Assembly: GCF_001895925.1 (NCBI RefSeq)
Contig: NZ_MPPI01000024.1
Location: 1 to 64,000 of the forward strand
Direction of reading: 5' to 3'
DNA: 64,000 nt
DNA from: Phormidesmis priestleyi ULC007
GTDB lineage: Bacteria > Cyanobacteriota > Cyanobacteriia > Leptolyngbyales > Leptolyngbyaceae
In this document: piece by piece, positions 8,774 to 16,420 of the stretch
How positions within the stretch are numbered: position 1 is the first letter of the stretch
Layout of the letters: every line of letters starts with the position of its first letter
Translations under genes and position numbers: made by a program
The notes under the pieces: model-generated
The model's database searches: none
What the model saw: only the letters and a program-made list of their open reading frames with translations
Told to the model about the DNA's origin: nothing

Positions 8774-8957
8774 AATCAGTTTTTTTGAGGCATACGCTTC
8801 AGAACTAAACAGGACTTGCGATGGCGCAAATAGGGTAGGGCATACCCAAATTAACGCTTGGGGAGAATCCCACCTCTGGGTTAGAGACTGCAAGGAATCT
8901 AATTTAAGTGGTTTCGTTGAGCCAAGAATCCTCGTACCTTTAGGTCGAGGAGTGTCA
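8774..8957 (+). mobile_element. Decayed right end of a TnpB (IS200/IS605-type) element
   Basis: A plus-strand frame across 8774-8940 reads like a TnpB C-terminal tail (NRVGHTQINAWGE), but no zinc-ribbon or RuvC motif precedes it. It is followed by a hairpin CCTCG-(TACCTTTAGGT)-CGAGG at 8930-8950 and then AGTGTCA. Such a hairpin plus a short GTCA-like end is how TnpB elements of cyanobacteria, and their omega-RNA, usually finish. The rest of the gene is missing. The 3' end of the neighbouring DUF1825 gene overlaps the last bases. Confidence 0.55.
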
Positions 8958-9269
8958 ATCGACTTCTCTTTTCATCCGCTCCAGGGTTATGTTCATTTGG
9001 TCAAACATTTGCTGGGGCGTGATGCCAAACTGACCGAGTTGGGTTTTAAGCTGCTCGACCGTCATTTGGGCTGAGAAGTCTTCTGATAGCTCAAAACGCT
9101 TCATGAACACTTTGTAGCGATCCATCATCGTTTCCATTTGTTCGATATACATTTTTTTGCCTTCTCGATCGAACTTGCCATAACTACTCCCCAACTGGGT
9201 CAGAGATTGGTAGTCTTCAAACAATCGCTTCGCTTCTTCTTGAACAATTTCAGAATCAAAAAATCCCAT
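8955..9269 (-). CDS. DUF1825 family protein
   Basis: 104-aa helical protein starting MGFFDSEIVQEEAKRLFEDYQ, the signature start of DUF1825, a family found almost only in cyanobacteria and of unknown function. Predicted to be all alpha-helical, with many Met, Gln and Lys residues and a central KKMYIEQMETMMDRYKVFMKR helix. An ATG three codons upstream exists, but family members begin at MGFF. The 3' end abuts the TnpB relic, so the mobile insertion just spared this gene. Likely a single-gene transcript. Confidence 0.8.
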   Translation of the reverse strand: MGFFDSEIVQEEAKRLFEDYQSLTQLGSSYGKFDREGKKMYIEQMETMMDRYKVFMKRFELSEDFSAQMTVEQLKTQLGQFGITPQQMFDQMNITLERMKREVD

Positions 9270-9379
9270 CGCTCTCATTGCCTGAATGTTTCGGCTGGCT
9301 AAAAACTTTAATATCAGCTAATAACTATCATTTTAAGTCAGTGACTTGATCCAGTTAAGTAGTGTTTCCACTACCGTCT

Positions 9380-10303
9380 CTACGATTGGCGACGAAAAAT
9401 TCCAAACAGTCCTCCTCGCTTTTCTTCTTTGCTGGGAGGTTTAGAAGTTGAAGGCGAACCTGATGGGACTGATCCATCCAGTTTAAGTTTGGGTGCTAAG
9501 TTTGAGGCTAGTGGATCTTGAGGGTTAAGCTCAAGTGCCCGACGAATATGAGCTTTCGCCATGCCCATCATTTTTTGGCGGAGATATGAATAGCCCAATA
9601 AAGCGTGATATTCTGCCTTGTTGGGCTGCATTTTTACGGCATCTTTTAACTCTGAGATTGCCTGTGTCCATTCTTCTCGCTTCACATATTCCTGCGATCG
9701 CTCATAGTGACGACGAGCATAATCAGGCTGAACGAATTCAGAATTAGCAGATGGGTTAACCGATGGAGAGGGGATTTCAGGAGAAACAGCGACTACACCT
9801 TGCCGTTTTTCTGTGAAGAACACATCGCCCATCTTTAACTGTAGATAGACCAGATTTAGCTCACTGATCTGCTGGGTAATGGTTTCAAAGTGATCTAGCG
9901 GTTGATATTGAACCTCCGCTAACTTCGCGATCGCTTGTTCATAAAAGACATCAGCTTCTTGCACGGGCTTTCGCATTAACTCTCGTGCCGCTTCACTCTG
10001 AGGCACCAAAGCCGATTCTCGCACTAGTTTTCGCACTTTAAACCGCAGCATTGCCACCGCTTCGGTGCGTCCTTTTTCTTGTTTGACGGTTTGATAGGCA
10101 GGGCTGACTAACCGAGCAAACATCTGGGTCGCAAGCTCTGCGATCGCGGGATCGGTTGCCCCATAGCTGTCAGGGTGCAAAATTTTGGCAACCGATCGAT
10201 ACCGTTTTAGCACTCGTCGATCGTCTGCCACAATCGAGATTCCCAACACGGCATAGGGATCTGACAATTTGTTCAACCAGTCTGGCGAGAAGGAAGGGGT
10301 CAT
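9380..10303 (-). CDS. J-domain protein with C-terminal TPR repeats
   Basis: About 307 aa. An N-terminal DnaJ-like domain spans residues about 15-80 (DPYAVLGISIVADDRRVLKR; HPD motif in ILHPDSYGATDP), so it should stimulate an Hsp70 ATPase. The middle is helical. Two TPR-like units follow a low-complexity linker at about 205-275: YARRHYERSQEYVKREEWTQ, EYHALLGYSYLRQKMMGMAK and ALELNPQDP. The C-terminus is Ser/Pro/Lys rich and ends in GGLFGIFRR. No zinc-finger or CTD domain of classical DnaJ is present, so this is a type III J protein; client unknown. The ATG is used in place of the TTG just upstream. Confidence 0.8.
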   Translation of the reverse strand: MTPSFSPDWLNKLSDPYAVLGISIVADDRRVLKRYRSVAKILHPDSYGATDPAIAELATQMFARLVSPAYQTVKQEKGRTEAVAMLRFKVRKLVRESALVPQSEAARELMRKPVQEADVFYEQAIAKLAEVQYQPLDHFETITQQISELNLVYLQLKMGDVFFTEKRQGVVAVSPEIPSPSVNPSANSEFVQPDYARRHYERSQEYVKREEWTQAISELKDAVKMQPNKAEYHALLGYSYLRQKMMGMAKAHIRRALELNPQDPLASNLAPKLKLDGSVPSGSPSTSKPPSKEEKRGGLFGIFRRQS

Positions 10304-10559
10304 CAATCGTCAGTCCTTAACCATCAAACAAATTTATTTCAAACGTTCGTCGCACTCTAGAAGTTTAAGAAACGCCTGTATTATCTATACTGAGACAGAC
10401 CTGTTTACACAAGCGTAGACGAACGATTTTACTGACGTGCGGGTAGGTGGGTAGTCAGTGTCAATTAAAGACGTATAGATGCAGCGACCCTAATGCGAGG
10501 AACTTCTAGCAGATATCTATTGGAAGTCTAAACTCTACTGTACTCAATGTAGTCTCTCT

Positions 10560-11006
10560 ATGTCAGCAAAAGCCGGAGAATTAACGCTTGAGATGTTAAG
10601 GAAGCCGAAGAATCGAAAAGTTGCCGCAATACTAGCGCTAGCAGGAGTTGCACCGCTCCCATTTTTTGGTGTGTCGCTGCATTTAGTCGGGCTACACAAA
10701 TTTTATCTGGGGCAAAAATGGTGGGGGCTTTTATATATCTTGTTTGCAACAACTCCCATCGCTGCGATCGCCGGAGTCATCGAGGCAGTTTGGTATTTGA
10801 TTCAAGACTCCGATGAGTTTGATCAAAACTTTAATGACGAACTAGCAGAACCAGGGATGATCAGCAAAAGTGCGCCTGTGGTTGCTGAAAAAGTGGTGGC
10901 GATCGCTGATGCAATGCGCCATTTAGATCAGTTGCGGCAAGATGGATTAATTACAGAATATGAGTTTGAGCAAAAGCGGCGGCAATTGCTCGATCGCATT
11001 CATTAG
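10560..11006 (+). CDS. TM2-domain membrane protein with C-terminal SHOCT-like helix
   Basis: 148 residues. Two membrane helices (about 22-45 and 55-80) flank GLHKFYLGQKWWGLLYI, which is the G-x-H-x-F-Y-L-G-x-x-x-x-G core of TM2 domains. The C-terminal 35 residues, HLDQLRQDGLITEYEFEQKR, match the short oligomerisation/C-terminal (SHOCT) pattern. The function of such proteins is unknown. The HhH protein gene follows after 11 bp, so the two are probably co-transcribed. The 256-bp region 5' of it is free of genes and should hold the promoter. Confidence 0.8.
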   Translation: MSAKAGELTLEMLRKPKNRKVAAILALAGVAPLPFFGVSLHLVGLHKFYLGQKWWGLLYILFATTPIAAIAGVIEAVWYLIQDSDEFDQNFNDELAEPGMISKSAPVVAEKVVAIADAMRHLDQLRQDGLITEYEFEQKRRQLLDRIH

Positions 11007-11017
11007 GGCGATTTTGG

Positions 11018-11557
11018 ATGGCTTTTTTGAACTGGTTATCTGAATTGAAGTTGCAGGGGCGTTCTCTTAAATCGCGCATTCGCAACGATCCTTACTACCG
11101 CTTTCAGTCTTTAGACGAGATTCGGTTAGCGGTTTCTTTAGGCATTCATATTAACGTACAGCAAGCGACTATAGACGACTGGCTGAGGCTGCCGGGGCTA
11201 TCGATCCATCAAGCCCGAATGCTGACTCAACTCTCTAACTCAGGAGTGCAGTTTTACTGCGTTGAAGATATCGCCGCCGCGTTAGGGCTTTCAATTCAGC
11301 GGCTTAAACCTCTGGAATCAATCTTGCAATTTTGCTACTATCCACCTGAAAGCCTCTATCTAATTCAGCGAGTCAATCCTAATACCGCCTCGATCGAGAC
11401 ATTAGGACAAATTCCAGGAATAAAGCCTGTTTTAGCACGGACGATCGTTCAAAATCGTTCGACGAATGGCACCTACAAAAATTTGGCTGACTTGCAGAAA
11501 CGGTTGTCTTTGCCGAGCCAACTTACGACTAATTTAATGCACTACCTCAGCTTCTAA
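11018..11557 (+). CDS. Helix-hairpin-helix (ComEA-like) DNA-binding protein
   Basis: 179 residues with two HhH regions: one near residues 48-110 (LRLPGLSIHQARMLTQLSNS) and a ComEA-type one near 120-178 (VNPNTASIETLGQIPGIKPV, then LARTIVQNR, YKNLADLQKRL). The N-P-N-T-A-S start of the second unit is the standard ComEA opening, which binds DNA without sequence preference. There is no signal peptide, so the protein is probably cytoplasmic and not the ComEA uptake receptor itself. Its last 11 bp overlap the convergent lepB gene. Confidence 0.75.
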   Translation: MAFLNWLSELKLQGRSLKSRIRNDPYYRFQSLDEIRLAVSLGIHINVQQATIDDWLRLPGLSIHQARMLTQLSNSGVQFYCVEDIAAALGLSIQRLKPLESILQFCYYPPESLYLIQRVNPNTASIETLGQIPGIKPVLARTIVQNRSTNGTYKNLADLQKRLSLPSQLTTNLMHYLSF

Positions 11558-12134
11558 CTTTGCCCCAGCGATCGAAGGGGTAAAACCGCAGCCAAGCCCG
11601 ACCGATAATATTATCCTTTGGCAAAAATCCCCAAACGTGAGAATCGTTGCTGTTGTTACGGTTATCGCCCATCACAAAAAACGTCCCTTCAGGAACCAGT
11701 GCGGGTTTCATAATATAGCTCGGTGATTCTGCAATGTAAGGTTCTTGAAGCGGCTGATCATTAACGAAAACCTGACCGTTTTTAACCTCGATCGTTTGTC
11801 CAGGTTGCCCAATGATCCGCTTGATGAATGCTTGATCTTTCTTATATCCCTGTCGCTGTAACTGAGGGGGCGGATCAAACACCACAATGTCGCCAAACTC
11901 AGGCGGATGGAGATGATATGAAATCTTCTCAACGACTAAGCGATCGCCCACTTCCAAAGTCGGCACCATCGAATCTGACGGAATAAAACGAGGTTCTGCC
12001 ACGTATGCCCGGACTAAAAGCGCCAAAATCAGTGCAACAACCAGAATCTGGAGGTTTTCCCACAGCGCTTTTAATTTTGATGACGGTTCAGCAGCGATCG
12101 GAGTCTTTGATTCTGTCGTGGGATCAGAGGTCAT
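11547..12134 (-). CDS. lepB: Signal peptidase I
   Basis: Type I signal peptidase, membrane-bound Ser/Lys protease that removes signal peptides. One N-terminal membrane helix (LQILVVALILALLVRAYV) is followed by the catalytic Ser box PSDSMVPTL, the Lys box KRIIGQPGQTIEV and box E GDNRNNSNDSHVWGFLP. At 195 aa it is the short, single-helix bacterial form; an N-terminal T-S-D-P-T-T-E-S tail is cytoplasmic. Cyanobacteria often hold two lepB paralogues and this could be either. Its 3' end overlaps the HhH gene on the opposite strand. Confidence 0.93.
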   Translation of the reverse strand: MTSDPTTESKTPIAAEPSSKLKALWENLQILVVALILALLVRAYVAEPRFIPSDSMVPTLEVGDRLVVEKISYHLHPPEFGDIVVFDPPPQLQRQGYKKDQAFIKRIIGQPGQTIEVKNGQVFVNDQPLQEPYIAESPSYIMKPALVPEGTFFVMGDNRNNSNDSHVWGFLPKDNIIGRAWLRFYPFDRWGKVRS

Positions 12135-12194
12135 GAGTTAAAGTTGGGCGAATGACTGCAAGTTAAGAGCAATAGTAATCAGGGTAACGCTTCT

Positions 12195-13142
12195 CTAGTT
12201 CCAGTCCAATTCTCGACTGGGGTTTTGCGATCGCAGCTTGTGGTCAGAAGGATGCAACTCATCGCGATCGTCATCAATTTTCATCAACACATGCACGGGC
12301 CCATAGTGTTCTCGAATAGTGGCTTCGATCTGTTCCATGATCCACTGGGTTGCCCCGATAAATTCGGGATGCAGCACGAGCCGCATTTCAATTAACACCT
12401 GACGACCCACAATTCCACGCGATTGAATCTGGTAACAGGTGGTCACGCCCTGCACTTGTCGAACGAGTTGAGAAATTGCTTCTGGTGCGATCGCGGTTTG
12501 CCGAATCATCATCGGCAATTGCCAGTTAAATACTCGCCAGCAGCTAACCACAGCCGTCAAAACCATCGTGATCGCCATGAGTGGATCGAGCCAGCGATAG
12601 CCTCTCCAAATGCCGATTAGTCCAATCAGCACCACTAGGGTCAGCCAAGCATCTTGCAAAACGTGATTAGCATTGACTCGCAGCGCCGTACTCTCCAGAG
12701 TTTTGGCTAAACGTTTTTGAAAATATGCCAACCCTAAACTAGCTAGAAACACGATCGTCAGCAGCCCAATCAACGGCAGCGACATTTTGACAGGCAGTAA
12801 TGCGGGCAGTGCTTGAGTTGCCCCAAGCTGTTGAACCGACAGCCCCAACAGGCTAAAGCAGGCAAATCCTAAAACAGCAGATAGTAGTAGCGCTAAAGTA
12901 GTTTCGAGCTGACCATGCCCCCAGACTTCTCTACCTGAGATGCGATGAGGAGCCGCCACCGCCACCAAACTGAGAACTGTGCTGAAGCTATCAATTACAG
13001 TATGAAGAGCTTCTGCAAGGAGACTCAGCGATCGGGTTGCCCAACCTGCCCATACTTTTATGGCTAACACCAGCAGCGTTAGCCAGAGCGTAACAAATAA
13101 AACCTGACGACTCACCCCACGGGGATTTCTAACTTCAGCCAT
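12195..13142 (-). CDS. Cation diffusion facilitator (CDF) metal transporter
   Basis: About 315 aa with six membrane helices. Helix 2 carries AEALHTVIDSF and helix 5 carries NANHVLQDAW, giving the paired H-x-x-x-D metal site of Zn/Co-type CDF exporters (first ligand Glu where many have Asp). The C-terminal cytoplasmic domain (last about 80 residues) contains EMRLVLHPE and HVLMKIDDD, like the CDF dimerisation fold. It expels divalent cations, probably zinc, by proton exchange; metal choice cannot be read directly. A TTG four codons upstream exists; the ATG is favoured. Confidence 0.88.
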   Translation of the reverse strand: MAEVRNPRGVSRQVLFVTLWLTLLVLAIKVWAGWATRSLSLLAEALHTVIDSFSTVLSLVAVAAPHRISGREVWGHGQLETTLALLLSAVLGFACFSLLGLSVQQLGATQALPALLPVKMSLPLIGLLTIVFLASLGLAYFQKRLAKTLESTALRVNANHVLQDAWLTLVVLIGLIGIWRGYRWLDPLMAITMVLTAVVSCWRVFNWQLPMMIRQTAIAPEAISQLVRQVQGVTTCYQIQSRGIVGRQVLIEMRLVLHPEFIGATQWIMEQIEATIREHYGPVHVLMKIDDDRDELHPSDHKLRSQNPSRELDWN

Positions 13143-13310
13143 GACCCCCAAATTACCACGAAACCTGTTTCCTGAATCACTAATTGCGAAGATGAAAGAA
13201 AATTAATTAGGTGATTTTCTTAGGCGCTGGTTGATTGCGTTTCTAATGCAGTTTACGGGGCTGGAACGGACACCCGCATACTAGAAAAATTGAGAAAGAG
13301 AACAGTTACT

Positions 13311-14165
13311 ATGCAGCAATTTGCCTCAGACCTCGCGGGGTCAACTAAACCAGACATTCGCCTTTTGGCATTAGATATTGATGGCACGATCGCAGGCAAA
13401 TCTAATGATATCCGTGAACCTGTACTAGAGGCGATCCGCGCCGCACAAAAAAAAGGAGTGCAGGTGGCGATCGCCACCGGAAGAATGTTTCGATCGGCGT
13501 TGCGTTTTCACCAACAGGTCGGCTCGACTCTGCCATTAATTGCTTATCAAGGCGCGTGGGTGCAAAATCCTAGCTCTGAGAAGCCTGATCGTCACTGGTC
13601 AGTGCCTAGAGAACAGGTGTTGAGTTTGCTGGATTATTTCGAGCGACCAGACCTGCGATCGCTGCTCTCGGTTCACTTCTATATCAATGACGAGCTGTAT
13701 GTGCGTGAGATTACGCCCGAAACGAAAGCTTATGCAGAACGATCGGGCATTCAGCCAATTGCAGTTGGCGATCTGCGCTGTACGCTCTCGACCGAACCGA
13801 CTAAAGTTTTAGCACTCAGCGATGATATTGACTTGATTGACCAGTTGCTCGGCTCACTTCAAACTCAATACACACCTGCCGAACTCTATCTGACAAAATC
13901 GGTTGCCACATTCTTTGAAGCCACTAACCCTGCTGCCAATAAAGGAGCAGCCGTCCGCTATCTGGCCGAAAACGTGCTGGGGCTGAAAGCAGACAACGTG
14001 ATGGCGATCGGCGACAATTTCAACGATGTAGAAATGCTTGAATATGCTGGAGTCGGGGTAGCAATGGGCAACGCGCCCGAAGCGGTGCAAGCGATCGCTC
14101 AGTGGGTGGCTCCTAGTGTAGAGCTTGATGGAGCCGCCGCCGCGATTGAGGAGTTTGTGCTTTAG
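13311..14165 (+). CDS. Cof-type HAD-superfamily phosphatase
   Basis: Class IIB HAD hydrolase of about 284 aa. Motif I is LALDIDGTIAG (Asp nucleophile and acid/base Asp), motif II is AIATGRMF, and motif IV is GDNFNDVEMLEYAGVGVAMGNA with the Mg-binding Asp pair. The Lys of motif III is in NPAANKGAAVRYLAE. The cap domain lies between residues about 85 and 195. Likely substrates are sugar phosphates or other phosphorylated metabolites. A TTG 21 bp upstream is in frame, but the ATG after AGAAAGAG is the better start. Confidence 0.88.
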   Translation: MQQFASDLAGSTKPDIRLLALDIDGTIAGKSNDIREPVLEAIRAAQKKGVQVAIATGRMFRSALRFHQQVGSTLPLIAYQGAWVQNPSSEKPDRHWSVPREQVLSLLDYFERPDLRSLLSVHFYINDELYVREITPETKAYAERSGIQPIAVGDLRCTLSTEPTKVLALSDDIDLIDQLLGSLQTQYTPAELYLTKSVATFFEATNPAANKGAAVRYLAENVLGLKADNVMAIGDNFNDVEMLEYAGVGVAMGNAPEAVQAIAQWVAPSVELDGAAAAIEEFVL

Positions 14166-14349
14166 CGCTGATTGGCGAATCTATGAGCTTTAAAATCAGA
14201 AAGAGCGCCGACGACTGACCGTGTTTCGTCTCGGCACTCTTGCTGGTTCGCTCCTCACACTCCAACAATTTAGCCGAGATGTCTGAGTTTGTCATCCTAT
14301 TACTACATAAGAATAAGTTATGACGCTCTCATGACATTCCTATGTCGTT

Positions 14350-15327
14350 TTAAAGAGCAAGCGGTGCCTTGACGTTTAGTCCGACTTCAAGCAAGTGCCT
14401 CAATAACCGCTGAGTTGCCATTACTAAACCTAGTCTGCTCTGGGAGCGCTCTAGAGAAGAGGGTGACGCTAACTCAAGGATTCGACAAGCTCTATAAAAG
14501 GTTTGAAAGGCGTGACTGAGTGCAAGTGCAGACTTTAGACACGATCGCGGGTTTGTCAACAGATTAGAGAGATTATCGACGATCGTCACCAGTTGAGAAA
14601 TCAATGCCCGTTCTGCTCGATGCGTGAGGCACAACTGCCCCTGAGGCGTTAACCAGGGAATCGGATCAGGCTTAAGAACCATCCAGAAATCGTCTAGAGC
14701 GTCAGTCTCTAAGCGATTTAAAGTCATGACTGGTTCATGGGCAAGACGCAGCAGCGAACAGCAGCGAGCATGGCTATGTTGACAGACAAACAACGGTTCG
14801 CTATCTTCTAAGGCTTGAACAAATGGCTTTTTCAGTGAGGTCAAGAGCGGGATTGAGTCGCTTGAGTTGGCTGGCAATGGCGGCTTCATTAGGCACTGTA
14901 ACCAAACTGACAAGCCACGATCGCCCAACTCAAACTGAAGCAAGCCAGAAGAAAATGCCTTACCCGTAAAATCACTGAGAATACACTGAGCAATCGTTGA
15001 ATCCTCTTGACAAAAATTTACGCTTTCTTGCTGGAACTCACCTAAAATTTGATACGCTAGTTCTAAAGAATTTCTCCGTAACACTGAGGAAAGCTGGAGG
15101 GCGATCGCAGACTGGTAAACAATAGTAAACGTATTATTCTTCACCCTTTTGAGTGGGGTCGATTTCAATAAAAGGCTAACTTTAGAAGAATCAAAATCGT
15201 TTTGATTCGTAACCGCAGATACTTTTTTTACAGTAACATCTGCCTGAGGGTAGATTACTTCACAAAGTTTGACCAGTAACAATGTGCGAAACATTGGATA
15301 AGTAATCTCAGGTAAGTTACAATTCAT
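14350..15327 (-). CDS. Stand-alone DALR anticodon-binding-domain protein
   Basis: 325 aa. The last 100 residues (LSHAFQTFYRACRILELASP, then RSQSRLGLVMATQRLLRHLL) match the DALR anticodon-binding domain that ends arginyl-tRNA synthetase, but no Rossmann core, HIGH or KMSKS motif is present. The N-terminal two thirds resemble nothing I can name. It is therefore an ArgRS-tail-like protein that cannot aminoacylate. Such orphan DALR proteins occur in cyanobacteria; role unknown, tRNA or RNA binding is a guess. It is divergent from a Crp/Fnr-type regulator gene, with an operator-like palindrome between them. Confidence 0.7.
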   Translation of the reverse strand: MNCNLPEITYPMFRTLLLVKLCEVIYPQADVTVKKVSAVTNQNDFDSSKVSLLLKSTPLKRVKNNTFTIVYQSAIALQLSSVLRRNSLELAYQILGEFQQESVNFCQEDSTIAQCILSDFTGKAFSSGLLQFELGDRGLSVWLQCLMKPPLPANSSDSIPLLTSLKKPFVQALEDSEPLFVCQHSHARCCSLLRLAHEPVMTLNRLETDALDDFWMVLKPDPIPWLTPQGQLCLTHRAERALISQLVTIVDNLSNLLTNPRSCLKSALALSHAFQTFYRACRILELASPSSLERSQSRLGLVMATQRLLRHLLEVGLNVKAPLAL

Positions 15328-15414
15328 GGTATTTACGGTTGATGCTCTGAGACGAGATTAGTTTCGACTGAAAATCCTCAAGTTTTACTAGTGGTATTTA
15401 CGGTGAGTAAATAC
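15328..15414. promoter_or_regulatory. Operator-like palindrome and direct repeat between DALR and Crp-like genes
   Basis: The 13-mer TGGTATTTACGGT occurs at 15328-15340, directly against the DALR start codon, and again at 15393-15405. The second copy is part of a perfect inverted repeat GTATTTAC-GGTGA-GTAAATAC (15394-15414). Spacing and symmetry suit a dimeric regulator. The Crp-like neighbour is the obvious candidate, but the motif is not the NtcA consensus GTA-N8-TAC. Confidence 0.5.
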
Positions 15415-15614
15415 AATTACTGAGACTCTGCGAATCGGGAAAATGGGTTTCTGTTTATGGATACATCAGTGAAAATGCCAAGAAGACTATTAAAAGCATA
15501 TAAATTTCTCTTACCCTGTCTCCATCCTGGTTTGCTTGAGGATTGAGTCAATGTTCCGGTTTCGCTGACTGTTCAGCACTTGTCAAAGTCCTCACATTGT
15601 TCTCGACTAAACTT

Positions 15615-16313
15615 ATGTACTCAGTATCTCCCCAACAAAATTCTGAAGCGTCCCGTCCTTTTCTAACCTGGCAACGGATTATCGATTGGGCACAAGAACA
15701 TTATCGGGTGCGCTCTTTCAGCAAAGATGAAAAAATTCCAACCCGTCCAGGGTTGCTTTACCTGGTTCAAAAAGGTGCTGTTCGATTGGTCGGCACTGCC
15801 CAAGTCAATGCAACCAGTGCTACGCGGTTGGCTCGCATCAGTCCAGAGGAAGCCTTCTTGGGCTTTGTGGGCACAGGTCAACCCTTTGAGATTGTGGCAC
15901 AGTCTCCATTTACTTTGCAGAGCTATGCTCACGTCGATCAAACCTCAGTAGTGTGGATGTATTGGCACGATTTAGACAACTGGCCTCACTTCCGCCGCGA
16001 AGTGTTAGATGCATTCCGCTATCAGCACCAGCGTAAACTCCTTTGGTTAAGCACTCTGGGGCAGCGTCGCACGATCGACCGTCTCCTGGGCTTCCTCACC
16101 TTGCTGATCGAAGAGTATGGTGAGCCAACCGATGAAGGCTATTGTTTACCCTTTCCGCTCACCCACGCTCAGATTGGCAGCGCGATCGGGTCTACGCGAG
16201 TTACGGTAACTCGACTGATGGGCAAACTGCGTCAAAAAGGCATGATTCGCACTCAGGGCGATAATTTGCTCTGCTTGCCCACTGACTCGGTTTTAACCAC
16301 TGGGAATGCTTAG
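15615..16313 (+). CDS. Crp/Fnr-family transcriptional regulator
   Basis: About 232 aa. An N-terminal cNMP-binding-like beta barrel (residues about 35-140) lacks the Arg-Glu phosphate cassette of true cAMP receptors, and no Cys cluster for an Fe-S centre is seen. The C-terminal helix-turn-helix reads FPLTHAQIGSAIGSTRVTVT, the same recognition core as NtcA (G-S-T-R-V-T-V-T-R). The rest of the protein differs from NtcA, so it is a paralogue. A TTG start 24 codons upstream is possible; the ATG at MYSVSPQQN is preferred. Divergent from the DALR gene; perhaps autoregulated through the palindrome between them. Confidence 0.85.
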   Translation: MYSVSPQQNSEASRPFLTWQRIIDWAQEHYRVRSFSKDEKIPTRPGLLYLVQKGAVRLVGTAQVNATSATRLARISPEEAFLGFVGTGQPFEIVAQSPFTLQSYAHVDQTSVVWMYWHDLDNWPHFRREVLDAFRYQHQRKLLWLSTLGQRRTIDRLLGFLTLLIEEYGEPTDEGYCLPFPLTHAQIGSAIGSTRVTVTRLMGKLRQKGMIRTQGDNLLCLPTDSVLTTGNA

Positions 16314-16319
16314 AAAACA

Positions 16320-16355
16320 GGGGCACGGCGTGCCATGCCCCTACGGGAATTTATG
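16320..16355. repeat. Dispersed GGGGCACGGC/GTGCCATGCCCC repeat, copy 1
   Basis: GGGGCA pairs with TGCCCC around CGGCGTGCCA, and a tail CTACGGGAATTTATG follows. The same plan recurs at 56009-56046 and 62648-62686, always directly 3' of genes. Confidence 0.7.
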
Positions 16356-16358
16356 ATC

Positions 16359-16404
16359 AACAAAGAAGGCAGGAGGTAAATGAATACTTCCTGCCTTCTT
16401 TGTT
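16359..16404. terminator. Bidirectional terminator between Crp-like gene and ndhD
   Basis: Perfect 16-bp stem: AACAAAGAAGGCAGGA (16359-16374) pairs with TCCTGCCTTCTTTGTT (16389-16404), 14-nt loop. It lies between two convergent genes and can serve both. Confidence 0.8.
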
Positions 16405-16420
16405 GGGATTTTGTTAAGGT

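Noticed and set aside
8409-9074. 221-codon plus-strand open frame
   Set aside because: It spans repeats, the antisense RHH gene and the 3' end of DUF1825. Only its TnpB-tail-like part is meaningful, as a relic.
15615-16313. Calling the Crp/Fnr regulator NtcA
   Set aside because: The recognition helix is shared but the remaining sequence is unlike NtcA.
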